A stretch of DNA of 64,000 nucleotides from Pseudomonas sp. GD03919 (lineage in GTDB: Bacteria; Pseudomonadota; Gammaproteobacteria; Pseudomonadales; Pseudomonadaceae), in the NCBI RefSeq assembly GCF_029814935.1, contig NZ_CP104582.1:2728001-2792000 (forward strand), read 5' to 3'. Position numbers and translations under genes: made by a program. Positions 16,633 through 27,141 of the stretch are shown piece after piece. The notes beneath the pieces were generated by a model that had not been told where the DNA came from, made no database searches, and saw only the letters and a list, made by a program, of their open reading frames with translations. Positions within the stretch are counted from its first letter, which is position 1. Each line of letters opens with the position of its first letter.

Positions 16633-17445
16633 TCAACGCTCTGCGCCAAGCTGGCCTCGTTCATCGGAAAAGACGATTTCCACCCGGCGATTTTGCGCCC
16701 GACCACGTGCCGAGGCGTTTTCTGCAACGGGAAAGTCCACGCCGTAGCCAACCACCTCAATACGCTTGGCATCCACACCCAGGTCGACCAGCAGGTCGGC
16801 CACAGCCTGTGCGCGCGCGCGCGACAGTTCGAGATTCTCCGCCGCATCGCCGGTATTGTCGGTGTAACCCTCGATACGCACGCGCCGCTGCGGGTTGATC
16901 TGCAGGAACTGCACGAGCTTGAGCACGGTGCGATTAGCGGCCGGCTGCAGATCGGCGCGACCGGCGTCGAACAACATATCGCCCAGGGTCATCACCAGAC
17001 CACGCTCGGTCTCGCTGGTGGCGAGGCTGACCATCTGCTCTTCCAACCAGCCGTTGTGCTGCTGCACACTGAGCAGTTTGGCTTCACGCAGGGTCAGTTG
17101 CAGACGCTGACGCTCCAGTTCCAGCTTGGCCGCACGCTCCTGGTTGAGGCTGATATCGCTATGTTGACGAGCGATCTCGGCATAGCGCTGACTGAGGTAG
17201 GCGTAATGACGTACATCGTCGCCACTGCCCCAATAACTGGACAGTCGCTCGGCACGCGCCAGGGACTCGCCTGCGCGAATCACATACTTGGGCGCGGCAC
17301 GCAGTACATTAGGATCCTCCTTGACCGACTGGAAGCTGATACGCGCCTCCTCCAGAGCCTGCTCGCTTGCCGGCTGACTGCTGACGCAGCCGCTCAAAAC
17401 GACACCAGCCAGTACCACCGTGCCGAAATGACCGAAAGTCTTCAT
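16633..17445 (-). CDS. OmpA-family lipoprotein with N-terminal DUF4398 region
   Basis: A 270-residue lipoprotein (lipobox LSGC). A DUF4398-like helical region with an AAPKYVIRAGESLARAERL segment and a coiled-coil stretch (LNQERAAKLELERQRLQLTL) precede a C-terminal OmpA domain. That domain carries the peptidoglycan-binding pattern GYTDNTGDAAENLELSRARA and ends with GRAQNRRVEIVF. Anchored in the outer membrane and bound to peptidoglycan, it should stabilise the envelope. The ATG overlaps the stop codon of the upstream DUF4398 gene, so the two are translated together. Confidence 0.88.
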   Translation of the reverse strand: MKTFGHFGTVVLAGVVLSGCVSSQPASEQALEEARISFQSVKEDPNVLRAAPKYVIRAGESLARAERLSSYWGSGDDVRHYAYLSQRYAEIARQHSDISLNQERAAKLELERQRLQLTLREAKLLSVQQHNGWLEEQMVSLATSETERGLVMTLGDMLFDAGRADLQPAANRTVLKLVQFLQINPQRRVRIEGYTDNTGDAAENLELSRARAQAVADLLVDLGVDAKRIEVVGYGVDFPVAENASARGRAQNRRVEIVFSDERGQLGAER

Positions 17446-17795
17446 CACATCGCCCCCAATTGCTGGCGCAGCCGACCGATACGCTGATTGAGCTCGGTCA
17501 GTTGCTCACGGCCCTTGGCGTTCAGATGCTCAGCCTCGGCCAGGCGTGCATCCAGTTCGGCCTGCTCGGCGAGTTGCCGTGCCTGTTTGTTTTCGCCGTC
17601 CTGCATGGCGCTCTTAGCCTGGGCGAGCTTGCTTTCGGCTTGTAGCAATGAAGCGGATTGCTCGCTGACGGCACCCAGGGATTTGGCCTGCGCCAACGCC
17701 TGTTCGGTCAGCCGCAGCTGCTCGATGGGAGCAGGATCGCTGGCACAGGCCGTCAGGCCCAGCGCCAGCAGCAAGGGAAGGGTTCGATTGATCAC
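17445..17795 (-). CDS. Small DUF4398 lipoprotein
   Basis: A 116-residue lipoprotein (LTAC lipobox near residue 17). It is almost entirely alpha-helical, with Ala/Gln/Glu-rich heptad-like repeats such as LAQAKSAMQDGENKQARQLA, which matches DUF4398. It is paired and overlapping with the OmpA-DUF4398 gene. Such pairs are common in pseudomonads and probably act together in the outer membrane. The start is a GTG with AGGA upstream. The function is unknown. Confidence 0.8.
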   Translation of the reverse strand: MINRTLPLLLALGLTACASDPAPIEQLRLTEQALAQAKSLGAVSEQSASLLQAESKLAQAKSAMQDGENKQARQLAEQAELDARLAEAEHLNAKGREQLTELNQRIGRLRQQLGAM

Positions 17796-17804
17796 GAAAA
17801 TTTC

Positions 17805-18638
17805 CTACTGAGTGACGTCGCCAACCGGATCAGGCTGCATCTGCTGCGCCTTCCACAGATCCAGATTGCGTTGCAGGAACTGCTCAGGCAGCCCGGCGGC
17901 GACCATTTCTGTCATCTTCCGCGCCAGTTGGCCACGCAGCCAAGGCTCGTTGCACGCCGAATTATGCGACAGGGTAAGGTAGAGGCCTTCGCTGGAAATC
18001 GGCGGATCCAGCACCTCGAGGTCATCATCCATACCCAGCGTTTCAGCGAGTGCCAGGCCAGGATAGCGTTCGTACAGCACATAATCGGTGCGACCGAGCA
18101 GCAACTTCTGGAAGGCCTGAGTCAGGCTCGATACCCCTTCGAGCGTCAGGTTCTGCTTGGCAAAGGTATCGAACTGCTGACCGAAACTGTTGCCCACCAG
18201 CGTATCGCCGGTATGTCCCTGCAGGTCGATCCAGCTGCGATAGGGGAAGGCTTCACCCTTGCGCACCCAGACTACGCTGGGCGTATAGAAGAACGCTGGG
18301 TGCACATAATCCATTTGCTCTAGACGCGGCAGAGTGATGAACGCGCCCGCGATCAGATCGACACGACCGGTACGAACTTCATCCTGCGCGCGTGACCATG
18401 GCCCGGTGTAAATCACGTCGATCACCACACCCAGCTCTTTACCCAAATGCTTGAGCGAATCGGCATTTGCGCCGACCAGTTGCTGCGGGTTCTGCGGATC
18501 ACGCCAGAGATAGGGCGGATACTCGGGGTTACCGGTCGCCACCAGGCGCTCGCATTTACCAGCAGCAAGGGCCGCAGTTGGCATGACGACCAGTGCGCAC
18601 CACAACAACAGCGACTTAAACAGACAACGCTCAGGCAT
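17805..18638 (-). CDS. Periplasmic solute-binding protein (SBP_bac_3 type)
   Basis: A 277-residue protein with a signal peptide ending TAALAAGK. The core has NPEYPPYLWRD, ADSLKHLGKELGVVIDVIY, RTGRVDLIAGAFITLPR and LQGHTGDTLVGNSFGQQFD, the pattern of the amino-acid receptor family. No permease or ATPase is nearby, so it may be an orphan receptor. It ends 10 bp before the DUF4398 gene and may share its transcript. It is only loosely similar to the protein at the left edge. Confidence 0.8.
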   Translation of the reverse strand: MPERCLFKSLLLWCALVVMPTAALAAGKCERLVATGNPEYPPYLWRDPQNPQQLVGANADSLKHLGKELGVVIDVIYTGPWSRAQDEVRTGRVDLIAGAFITLPRLEQMDYVHPAFFYTPSVVWVRKGEAFPYRSWIDLQGHTGDTLVGNSFGQQFDTFAKQNLTLEGVSSLTQAFQKLLLGRTDYVLYERYPGLALAETLGMDDDLEVLDPPISSEGLYLTLSHNSACNEPWLRGQLARKMTEMVAAGLPEQFLQRNLDLWKAQQMQPDPVGDVTQ

Positions 18639-18744
18639 TGGCTACTCTCGGTTCATACGTGGGTCGGCGGGACAGCAGCCCGGAGTCCTGTGTATTCATG
18701 CTAGCTTAATGGCGCCACCGGAATCAGTGCGATAAGGACGCGCC

Positions 18745-19671
18745 ATGAAAAAACTGCTGTTCGCGCTGCTGCTCCTGCTGTCAGGTAGCGCAGCTACGCT
18801 GTATTTCTTTCCTGCGACTCAACTGGCCAGCCTGCGTCTGCTGGAACAGTACCGCGCCGGTCTCGCTCACGAGCAGCTGACTGTCCATAATCTTAACATC
18901 CATTACTACCAGGGAGGGCCGGCAAGCGCTGAAACGCTGGTGCTGCTTCATGGTTTTGCCGCCGACAAGGATAACTGGCTGCGCTTTGCTCGCCACCTGA
19001 CCGCGAACTATCGCGTCATTGCCCTGGATCTGCCAGGCTTCGGCGACAGCGATCTGCCTAGCGGTAGCTACGATACCGGCACTCAGGCCGAACGTCTGGC
19101 GGATATTCTCGACGCCATGGGTATCCAGCAGGCGCACGTGCTGGGTAACTCGATGGGCGGACAAATCGCCGCCCTCTTCGCCGCACGCTACCCGGAACGC
19201 GTCCGCTCGCTGGCGCTGTTCGCCAATGCCGGAATCGACAGCCCGCACAAGAGCGAGCTATATCGCCTGCTCGCTCGTGGCGAGCCCAATCCCCTGGTGA
19301 TCAGGCAGCCGCAGGATTTTGACAAGCTGCTGCACTTCATCTTCGTCGAGCCGCCCTATCTGCCCGAGTCGCTCAAGCGCTATCTGGGTGAGCGCGCCAT
19401 GGCCCGTGCCGGGCATTACGAGACGGTGTTCAAGCAGTTACGGGAACGCGCCATTGCTCTGGAGCCCCAGCTGACAAGAATCCAGGCACCCACCTTACTG
19501 CTGTGGGGCAAACAGGATCGAGTGCTGGACGTATCCAGCATCGAAGTCATGCAACCGTTGCTGCGCCAGCACAGCGTGGTGATCATGGATGACGTTGGTC
19601 ACGCCCCCATGCTTGAACGCCCCGAAGAAAGCGCCCTGCTCTACCGGCGGTTTCTGGAGGGTCTGAAGTGA
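18745..19671 (+). CDS. plaF: Membrane-anchored alpha/beta-hydrolase, PlaF-like lipase/phospholipase
   Basis: A 308-residue alpha/beta hydrolase with an N-terminal hydrophobic anchor (KKLLFALLLLLSGSAATLYF). The oxyanion motif is HGFAADKDNW, the nucleophile elbow GNSMGG, with the acid in WGKQDRVLD and His in DVGHAPML. PlaF (PA2949) of P. aeruginosa is an inner-membrane phospholipase A1 involved in lipid remodelling, and lies close to etfA as here. AAGGA precedes the ATG. In PAO1 a reductase gene (PA2950) separates the two; here only an IS element does. Orthology is inferred from sequence pattern and neighbourhood. Confidence 0.8.
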   Translation: MKKLLFALLLLLSGSAATLYFFPATQLASLRLLEQYRAGLAHEQLTVHNLNIHYYQGGPASAETLVLLHGFAADKDNWLRFARHLTANYRVIALDLPGFGDSDLPSGSYDTGTQAERLADILDAMGIQQAHVLGNSMGGQIAALFAARYPERVRSLALFANAGIDSPHKSELYRLLARGEPNPLVIRQPQDFDKLLHFIFVEPPYLPESLKRYLGERAMARAGHYETVFKQLRERAIALEPQLTRIQAPTLLLWGKQDRVLDVSSIEVMQPLLRQHSVVIMDDVGHAPMLERPEESALLYRRFLEGLK

Positions 19672-19691
19672 CAGCAGGCACACAGGCAACA

Positions 19692-19703
19692 AAAAACCCG
19701 CTC
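19692..19703. terminator. Left arm of a terminator split by the IS element
   Basis: AAAAACCCGCTC here is exactly complementary to GAGCGGGTTTTT at 21321-21332, on the far side of the IS. Together they would make a bidirectional rho-independent terminator between the convergent plaF-like and etfA genes. The two arms are now about 1.6 kb apart. Confidence 0.8.
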
Positions 19704-19747
19704 TGGTCAGACTGTGTGAAAACCTAGCAGTCTGAGTGCAAGGTGAA

Positions 19748-19781
19748 GACAATGCCTCTATCGGTCGATAGGGGCATTGTC
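19748..19781. promoter_or_regulatory. Long hairpin in the IS leader, just before the transposase start
   Basis: GACAATGCCTCTATC and GATAGGGGCATTGTC form a 15-bp stem with one mismatch and a 4-nt loop, ending 4 bp before the transposase ATG. In read-through RNA it would mask the start region, a known way for IS elements to limit transposase made from outside transcription. That role is inferred. Confidence 0.65.
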
Positions 19782-19785
19782 GTTT

Positions 19786-21210
19786 ATGGGCTATATCCAA
19801 GGTGAAGGTCGGCAACAAAGCAGCCTGTTTCCGCCGACATTGGAAGAGCTGGTTCCTGAGGATCATCTAGTTCGAGTCATCGAGGCCTATGTGGCTCGTC
19901 TGGATCTGAAGGTACTGGGGTTCAGCAAGGCTGAGCCGCTCAAGACTGGGCGCCCTGGCTACGATCCAGCTGATTTGCTCAAGCTATACCTATATGGCTA
20001 CTTCCAGCGCATTCGCTCCTCTCGTCGATTGGAGGCGGAGTGCCAGCGCAATATCGAGGTGATGTGGTTGCTGGGTCGTCTGGCGCCGGACTTCAAGACC
20101 ATCGCGGATTTTCGCAAAGACAACAGCATGGCCTTTCAGGCGACTTGCAAGGCTTTCGTCCAGTTCTGTCGCCAGGCGAGCTTGATCAGTGGGGAGCTGG
20201 TGGCCATCGATGGCAGCAAGTTCCAAGCGGTAGCTTCGCTGCGCAAGCACCTGAGCGTGGAGAAGCTCAAGCGTCAACAAGCGAAGCTGGAAAAACACAT
20301 TGCCCAGTACCTGGCCCAGCTTGATGAGGGTGATGCACAAGACGCGCAAGAGACGATTGACCGGGCAGCGGTGAAACAGGCGCTACGCCAGCTACAGGAT
20401 CGCCATGCCGATAACTTGACCGTACAAGCGCTGATGGAGGCGCAGGGCCTGGAACAGTTCGTCGAAGGCGAAGCGGATGCCAAGAAGATGCGCTGCTCAG
20501 GCAAGAGCCCTTGCGTGGCCTACAACGTGCAGAGCGCTGTCGATGCCGAGCATGGCCTGATCGTGCATCACGAAGTGACCAGTGACTGCACCGACAACCA
20601 GCAGTTGGAGCCGATGGCCAAAGCGACTCAGGCGGTTCTGCAGCAGTCTGAGCTGACCGTCACGGCTGATGCAGGTTATTCCAACGGGGCGCAGTTTCAG
20701 GCCTGCGAAGAAGCGGGCATTACGGCTTTCGTCCCCGTGAATCGCGCGCCCAACAACCAGGGCGGCGGCACACTGTTTGCGCGTCAGGACTTCACTTACG
20801 ATCCTGCGACCGACAGTTTCCAATGTCCTGCGGGTAAGACCCTGTCGCTCAAACAGCTCAATCGTGGCACTCGCCTTTACGCAGCCCGTGCCGAGGACTG
20901 CGGGAACTGCCCATTAAAAGCCAAGTGCACACAGGCCCAACGGCGTCATATCAGCCGCCATCCCAACGAAGAGGCGTTCGCGCGGATGGAGAAACGACTC
21001 GAAACTCACCCTGAGATGATGGGACGGCGACGAGCAATCGTCGAGCACCCTTTTGGCAATCTCAAACAATGGATTCTGGGCAACGGTCGTTTTCTAGTGC
21101 GCCATTTCAGCGGGGTGAGAGCTGAGATGGCGATGGCCGTGCAAGCCTACAACCTCAAACGTGCTATTTCGGTACTCGGGGCGCGCCGCATGATCGAGCT
21201 ACTGACCTGA
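19786..21210 (+). CDS. IS1182-family transposase
   Basis: A 474-residue DDE transposase. The N-terminal domain (MGYIQGEGRQQSSLFPPTLE, then GRPGYDPADLLKLYLYGYF) is typical of IS1182/IS1380-like enzymes. Catalytic residues: Asp142 in VAIDGSKF, Asp295 in VTADAGYS and Glu420 in IVEHPFGNLKQW. A Cys cluster (CPAGKTL, CGNCPLKAKC) sits in the C-terminal half and may bind metal. The frame is full length with all three acidic residues, so it should be functional. The upstream TTG at 19777 lies in the leader hairpin; ATG 19786 is preferred. Confidence 0.92.
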   Translation: MGYIQGEGRQQSSLFPPTLEELVPEDHLVRVIEAYVARLDLKVLGFSKAEPLKTGRPGYDPADLLKLYLYGYFQRIRSSRRLEAECQRNIEVMWLLGRLAPDFKTIADFRKDNSMAFQATCKAFVQFCRQASLISGELVAIDGSKFQAVASLRKHLSVEKLKRQQAKLEKHIAQYLAQLDEGDAQDAQETIDRAAVKQALRQLQDRHADNLTVQALMEAQGLEQFVEGEADAKKMRCSGKSPCVAYNVQSAVDAEHGLIVHHEVTSDCTDNQQLEPMAKATQAVLQQSELTVTADAGYSNGAQFQACEEAGITAFVPVNRAPNNQGGGTLFARQDFTYDPATDSFQCPAGKTLSLKQLNRGTRLYAARAEDCGNCPLKAKCTQAQRRHISRHPNEEAFARMEKRLETHPEMMGRRRAIVEHPFGNLKQWILGNGRFLVRHFSGVRAEMAMAVQAYNLKRAISVLGARRMIELLT

Positions 21211-21249
21211 ACGCTGCACTTTGCATCATTGCATCAGTAAAAACACAGA

Positions 21250-21272
21250 CGCCCCGAATCAATCGAGGCGTT
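21250..21272 (+). terminator. Terminator-like hairpin inside the IS, after the transposase
   Basis: ACGCCCCGA and TCGAGGCGT pair around a short AT-rich loop with one mismatch, followed by TTTGT. It lies 40 bp past the transposase stop. Confidence 0.5.
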
Positions 21273-21320
21273 TGTATTGAACCGGTTCAGTTCAGAGCGT
21301 TTTCACACAGCCTGCTGGTG

Positions 21321-21332
21321 AGCGGGTTTTTC
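21321..21332. terminator. Right arm of the split terminator
   Basis: GAGCGGGTTTTT is the complement of the arm at 19692-19703. It lies 17 bp beyond the etfA stop. With the IS between the arms they can hardly pair during transcription, so termination for both convergent genes is probably impaired or taken over by IS sequences. Confidence 0.8.
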
Positions 21333-21348
21333 GTTGCGGGAAAGCGGC

Positions 21349-22278
21349 TTAGACCGACTTTTCCAGCTCCGGTACGGCTTCGAACAGGTCGGCGACCAGA
21401 CCGTAGTCAGCCACCTGGAAGATCGGCGCCTCTTCGTCCTTGTTGATCGCGACGATCACCTTGGAGTCCTTCATGCCGGCCAGGTGCTGGATCGCACCGG
21501 AGATACCGACGGCGATGTACAGCTGCGGCGCAACGATCTTGCCGGTCTGACCGACCTGCATGTCGTTCGGCACGAAACCGGCGTCGACGGCAGCGCGGGA
21601 AGCGCCGACGGCAGCGCCCAGCTTGTCGGCCAGCGCGTACAGGAGCTTGAAGTTGTCGCCATTGCCCATGCCACGGCCGCCGGAAACGACGATCTTGGCA
21701 GCCGTCAGTTCCGGACGATCGGACTTGGCCAGCTCTTCGCCGACGAAGGCGGACTTGCCGGCATCGGCCGGGCCGGAAACGGCTTCAATGGCAGCGCTGC
21801 CGCCTTCGGCAGCAACAGCGTCGAAACCGGTGCTACGCACGGTGATCACCTTGACGGCAGCCGAGGACTGCACGGTGGCGATGGCGTTACCGGCATAGAT
21901 CGGACGCTTGAAGGTGTCGGCGCTTTCAACGGCGATGATCTCGGAGATCTGATCGACGTCCAGGGCAGCAGCGACACGCGGCAGGATGTTCTTGCCGTTG
22001 CTGGTGGCGGCGGCCAGGATGTGGCTGTAGTTCTTGCCCAGTTCGGCTACCAGCGGCGCGACGTTTTCCGGCAACTGGTTGGCATAGGCCGCGTTGTCGG
22101 CAACCAGCACCTTGGCCACGCCAGCGATCTTGGCAGCGGCTTCGGCAGCAGCGCCAGCGTTGGCACCGGCAACCAGAACGTGAATATCGCCACCGATCTT
22201 CTGCGCCGCAGCAACGGTGTTCAGGGTAACGGGCGCCAGGGCGGCATTGGTGTGTTCAGCGATAACCAGGATAGTCAT
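21349..22278 (-). CDS. etfA: Electron transfer flavoprotein alpha subunit
   Basis: A 309-residue FAD-binding ETF alpha subunit. The N-terminal domain begins [20 protein letters not shown]. The C-terminal FAD domain has [30 protein letters not shown] and [20 protein letters not shown], all typical. It accepts electrons from acyl-CoA dehydrogenases (such as AtuD) and passes them to ETF-ubiquinone oxidoreductase. It starts one base after the etfB stop, in the same operon. Confidence 0.96.
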   Translation of the reverse strand: MTILVIAEHTNAALAPVTLNTVAAAQKIGGDIHVLVAGANAGAAAEAAAKIAGVAKVLVADNAAYANQLPENVAPLVAELGKNYSHILAAATSNGKNILPRVAAALDVDQISEIIAVESADTFKRPIYAGNAIATVQSSAAVKVITVRSTGFDAVAAEGGSAAIEAVSGPADAGKSAFVGEELAKSDRPELTAAKIVVSGGRGMGNGDNFKLLYALADKLGAAVGASRAAVDAGFVPNDMQVGQTGKIVAPQLYIAVGISGAIQHLAGMKDSKVIVAINKDEEAPIFQVADYGLVADLFEAVPELEKSV

Positions 22279-23028
22279 TTAGATTACCTTCGCCTCGTTC
22301 TTCAGTTTCTCGACCAGTTCAGCCACGGACTTGACCTTGATGCCGGCGCTGCGAGCAGCCGGTGCTTCGACTTTCAAGGTCTTGACGGTGGAAGCAGTGG
22401 AAACGCCCAGCGCATCAGGGGTAACGGTTTCCAGCGGCTTTTTCTTGGCCTTCATGATGTTCGGCAGCGACGCGTAGCGCGGCTCGTTCAGGCGCAGGTC
22501 AGTGGTGACGATCGCCGGCAGGTTCAGCGCAACGGTCTGCAGACCGCCATCGATCTCACGGGTGACGTTGACCTTGTCGCCAACCACTTCGACCTTGGAG
22601 GCGAAGGTGCCTTGGCCGAAGCCAGTCAGGGCGCCCAGCATCTGGCCGGTCTGGTTGTTATCGCTGTCGATGGCTTGCTTGCCCATGATCACCAGCTGCG
22701 GCTGCTCCTTGTCGACCACAGCCTTGAGCAGCTTGGCCACGGCCAGGGAGTTCAGCTCATCGTTGGACTCGACCAGGATGGCGCGGTCGGCGCCGAGGGC
22801 CAGCGCGGTGCGCAGTTGCTCCTGCGCAGTAGCCGGGCCGATGGTGACGACGACGATCTCGCTCGCCACGCCCTTTTCCTTCAGGCGTACGGCCTCTTCC
22901 ACGGCGATTTCGCAGAAGGGGTTCATGGACATCTTGACGTTGGCGAGGTCGACGCCGCTGTTGTCCGCCTTGACGCGAACCTTGACGTTGTAGTCGACCA
23001 CTCGTTTGACAGCTACAAGAACCTTCAT
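22279..23028 (-). CDS. etfB: Electron transfer flavoprotein beta subunit
   Basis: A 249-residue ETF beta subunit. It begins [20 protein letters not shown] and contains [18 protein letters not shown], the [12 protein letters not shown] segment, [20 protein letters not shown] for AMP binding, and a C-terminal recognition loop that contacts dehydrogenases. The ATG at 23028 is preceded by GAGGAATCC; the longer open frame upstream is intergenic. It diverges from etf-QO across a 323-bp control region. Confidence 0.96.
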   Translation of the reverse strand: MKVLVAVKRVVDYNVKVRVKADNSGVDLANVKMSMNPFCEIAVEEAVRLKEKGVASEIVVVTIGPATAQEQLRTALALGADRAILVESNDELNSLAVAKLLKAVVDKEQPQLVIMGKQAIDSDNNQTGQMLGALTGFGQGTFASKVEVVGDKVNVTREIDGGLQTVALNLPAIVTTDLRLNEPRYASLPNIMKAKKKPLETVTPDALGVSTASTVKTLKVEAPAARSAGIKVKSVAELVEKLKNEAKVI

Positions 23029-23143
23029 GGATTCCTCGTTACTCTCCGGTGAATAAGAATGTCGCCAAGGCGAGCCTGGCCGGTGATGCAAAAGCGACCG
23101 CATCCAACCTTTCAGCTCAGACGGCGAGCGCAAAACCGCCCGT

Positions 23144-23172
23144 ATCTTGACCCCGCAGCCTAGCCTGGTCAA
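23144..23172 (-). promoter_or_regulatory. Putative sigma-70 promoter for etfBA
   Basis: On the minus strand TTGACC is followed after 17 bp by CAAGAT. The -35 is good and the -10 weak. It lies about 120 bp upstream of the etfB start. Confidence 0.4.
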
Positions 23173-23232
23173 TACAGCGAACCGGCCGGTCATCTGCGAT
23201 GTAGTAGGATTCTAGCAGGCCTACAGAAAATT

Positions 23233-23246
23233 CAAACAAACGTTTG
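23233..23246. promoter_or_regulatory. PsrA-type operator upstream of etf-QO
   Basis: CAAAC-AAAC-GTTTG matches the PsrA consensus (C/G)AAAC-N2-4-GTTT(G/C). Inside it ACAAACGTTTGT is a 12-bp perfect palindrome. It abuts the -35 of the etf-QO promoter, so a bound repressor would block RNA polymerase. PsrA is a fatty-acid-responsive TetR regulator whose P. aeruginosa targets, as I recall, include the etf genes. Binding here is inferred. Confidence 0.7.
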
Positions 23247-23248
23247 TA

Positions 23249-23277
23249 TTGGCCCGCTGGGAGGGTGTAGATATAAT
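23249..23277 (+). promoter_or_regulatory. Sigma-70 promoter of etf-QO
   Basis: TTGGCC, a 17-bp spacer and a perfect TATAAT. The likely transcription start is about 23284, giving a leader of roughly 68 nt to the GTG at 23352. Confidence 0.6.
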
Positions 23278-23351
23278 GCCCACGCCGTGCTTAGGGAGCG
23301 AGCCGCGCCTCCCCTATAAAACATCGAAGAGCCTTGAGTAGGAGATAGCCT

Positions 23352-25016
<1,665 letters not shown>

Positions 25017-25030
25017 TTCGCGCCAGCATG

Positions 25031-25056
25031 AAAAAGGCTCCCTCGGGAGCCTTTTT
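25031..25056. terminator. Bidirectional rho-independent terminator between etf-QO and the SDR gene
   Basis: AAAAAGGCTCCC and GGGAGCCTTTTT form a perfect stem around TC. A-run and T-run make it work in both directions between convergent genes. Confidence 0.92.
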
Positions 25057-25080
25057 CTATCGAATCACTCCTGAGGGCAT

Positions 25081-25857
25081 TCAGTCCTGATAGATCATCT
25101 TGCGGCTCATGCCGCCATCGATGACGAACTCCTGACCGGTGACGAAACCGGCTGCATCGGAGAGCAGCCAGGCGACCTGGGCCGCCACATCCTCAACCGT
25201 GCCGACACGGCCGACCGGATGCTGCGCATGATCGAACACCGATAGCGGCTCCAGACGCTGCTGCACAGGATCGCGCGCATCGATCCAGCCCGGGCTGACG
25301 CAGTTCACCCGCACCTCCGGCCCGAGACTGACCGCCAGCGCATGAGTGAGCGCAACCAGCCCGCCCTTGCTCGCAGCGTATGCCTCGCAATCGGCTTCGG
25401 ACTGGCTGGCGCGGGTCGAAGCGATGTTGACGATGGCGCCGTGATGTCCACGCAGATAGGGCGCGCAATACTTGGCCAGGAGCATGGCGCCGGTCAGGTT
25501 GACCGCCAGCATGCGATTCCAGCGCTTGAGATCGAGTGACTCCAGTGGCGGCGTATGCGGGTCGGCGATGGCCGCATTGCACACCAGCGCATCGAGACGG
25601 CCAAACTGACCGAGCACCTCGGCGACACCGACACTGACCTGCTCTTCCCTGGCCACATCCATGGCCACGAACCAGGCGTTATCGCCCAGCGCACGCGCCA
25701 CCCTGGAGCCACGATCACGGTCGATGTCGGCCAGCACCACCTGCCAGCCTTCGGTAATCAGCCAGGCACTGATGCCCAGACCAATCCCGCGAGCGGCTCC
25801 GGTGACTAGCGCGACACGCCCGTTGTTGGGCGTGTCAGTCGTCCCCCACTCCAGCAT
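25081..25857 (-). CDS. SDR-family oxidoreductase
   Basis: A 258-residue classical short-chain dehydrogenase: [11 protein letters not shown] near residue 20, [11 protein letters not shown] near 92, NIASTRAS and the catalytic YAASKGGL, then a C-terminus [20 protein letters not shown]. The substrate is unknown. It starts inside the end of metZ (1-base overlap), so it is cotranscribed with metZ, and it matches PA3106 by position. Confidence 0.85.
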   Translation of the reverse strand: MLEWGTTDTPNNGRVALVTGAARGIGLGISAWLITEGWQVVLADIDRDRGSRVARALGDNAWFVAMDVAREEQVSVGVAEVLGQFGRLDALVCNAAIADPHTPPLESLDLKRWNRMLAVNLTGAMLLAKYCAPYLRGHHGAIVNIASTRASQSEADCEAYAASKGGLVALTHALAVSLGPEVRVNCVSPGWIDARDPVQQRLEPLSVFDHAQHPVGRVGTVEDVAAQVAWLLSDAAGFVTGQEFVIDGGMSRKMIYQD

Positions 25858-27068
25858 CAGAGTGCCGCCAGGCCGCGCGCCAGATCCGCCTTGAGGTCTT
25901 CCAGCTCTTCCAGGCCCACGGCCACCCGAATCAGGCTGTCGCTGATGCCGGCATTGGCGCGCTCCTGCGGCGTCAGGCGACCATGAGAGGTGGTCGCCGG
26001 ATGGGCGATGGTGGTCTTGGTATCGCCCAGGTTGGTGGTGATGGAAATGACACGGGTGCCATCGATCACCTTCCAGGCCGCGTCACGCCCACCCTTGACC
26101 TCAAAACTGACCACCGCGCCGAAGGCACTCTGCTGCTTCTTGGCCAGTTCGTGCTGCGGGTGGCTGGGCAAGCCGGCATAGTACACACGCTCGACCTGCG
26201 GCTGTTGCTCCAACCACAACGCCAGCTGCCGCGCACTCTCGCTCTGCGCCTGCATGCGGATACGCAGGGTTTCCAGCCCCTTGACGAACAGCCAGGCGTT
26301 GAACGGGCTCAGGGTTGGCCCGGCGGTACGCAGGAAACCGACCACCTCCTTCATCTGCTCGCTACGACCGGCCACCACACCGCCCAGACCACGGCCCTGG
26401 CCATCGATGTACTTGGTTGCCGAATGCATGACGATGTCGGCGCCGAGCTTCAACGGTTGCTGCAGCGCCGGCGTGCAGAAGCAGTTGTCTACCGCCAGCA
26501 GCGCGCCGCGGGCATGGGCAATATCGGCCAGCGCGGCGATATCCACCAGCTCGGCCAACGGATTGGATGGCGACTCGACGAACAACAGTTTGGTATTGGC
26601 CTTGAAGGCGCCCTGCCAGGCGTCCAGGTCGGCCAGCGGCACGTAATCCACCTCGATGCCGAAACGCTTGAGGTACTTCTCGAACAGGCTGATGGTGGAG
26701 CCGAATACGCTACGCGAGACCAGCACATGGTCGCCGCCGCTGCACAGGCTCATGACGATGGCGAGGATCGCCGACATGCCGGAAGCGGTCGCCACTGCCT
26801 GCTCGGCCCCCTCCAACGCCGCGATGCGCTCCTCGAAGGTGCGCACGGTAGGATTGGTGTAGCGCGAATAGACGTTGCCCGGCATTTCACCAGCAAAGCG
26901 TGCCGCCGCATCGGCTGCGGTGCGGAATACATAGCTGGAGGTCAGGTACAAGGCCTCGCCATGCTCGCCCTCTGGCGAACGGCGCTGCCCGGCACGCACC
27001 GCCAGGGTGTCGAAGCCGGCACCGTCCAGATCGCTATCCAGGCGCCCCGCTTCCCATTCCAGTGTCAT
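25857..27068 (-). CDS. metZ: O-succinylhomoserine sulfhydrylase
   Basis: A 403-residue Cys/Met metabolism PLP enzyme. It makes homocysteine from O-succinylhomoserine and sulfide, the direct sulfhydrylation route of pseudomonads. Motifs: [38 protein letters not shown] and [16 protein letters not shown], which holds the PLP-binding Lys, plus the closing [13 protein letters not shown]. It follows purF in the same direction after 73 bp and overlaps the SDR gene. Confidence 0.93.
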   Translation of the reverse strand: MTLEWEAGRLDSDLDGAGFDTLAVRAGQRRSPEGEHGEALYLTSSYVFRTAADAAARFAGEMPGNVYSRYTNPTVRTFEERIAALEGAEQAVATASGMSAILAIVMSLCSGGDHVLVSRSVFGSTISLFEKYLKRFGIEVDYVPLADLDAWQGAFKANTKLLFVESPSNPLAELVDIAALADIAHARGALLAVDNCFCTPALQQPLKLGADIVMHSATKYIDGQGRGLGGVVAGRSEQMKEVVGFLRTAGPTLSPFNAWLFVKGLETLRIRMQAQSESARQLALWLEQQPQVERVYYAGLPSHPQHELAKKQQSAFGAVVSFEVKGGRDAAWKVIDGTRVISITTNLGDTKTTIAHPATTSHGRLTPQERANAGISDSLIRVAVGLEELEDLKADLARGLAAL

Positions 27069-27141
27069 CGTAAATCCTCATCCAGAAAACAGGCCGGGCC
27101 ACTAGGGCCCGGACCTCAATCGATCACGCAGCGTGTGCCGC

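Larger units (their letters stand above)
19712..21311 (+). mobile_element. Complete insertion sequence, IS1182 family, 1600 bp
   Basis: The element is bounded by perfect 12-bp inverted repeats: CTGTGTGAAAAC at 19712-19723 and GTTTTCACACAG at 21300-21311. It holds one full transposase gene. No clear target duplication is visible. It sits in the loop of a terminator, with arms at 19692-19703 and 21321-21332. It looks intact and possibly active. I did not see a second copy in the window. Confidence 0.9.
23029..23351. promoter_or_regulatory. Divergent control region between etfB and etf-QO
   Basis: 323 bp without a gene. It holds a putative etfB promoter on the minus strand (23144-23172), a PsrA-type site (23233-23246) and a strong etf-QO promoter (23249-23277). 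The remainder shows no further structure that I can support. Confidence 0.6.

Noticed and set aside
19712..21311. IS region as part of a larger transposon or island
   Set aside because: Both flanks are core genes with normal order, no second IS or cargo is present, and the terminator arms show a simple single insertion.
27091..27112. GC-rich hairpin between metZ and purF as a terminator
   Set aside because: Stem CCGGGCC/GGCCCGG is present, but there is no T-run in either direction and the genes are likely cotranscribed.
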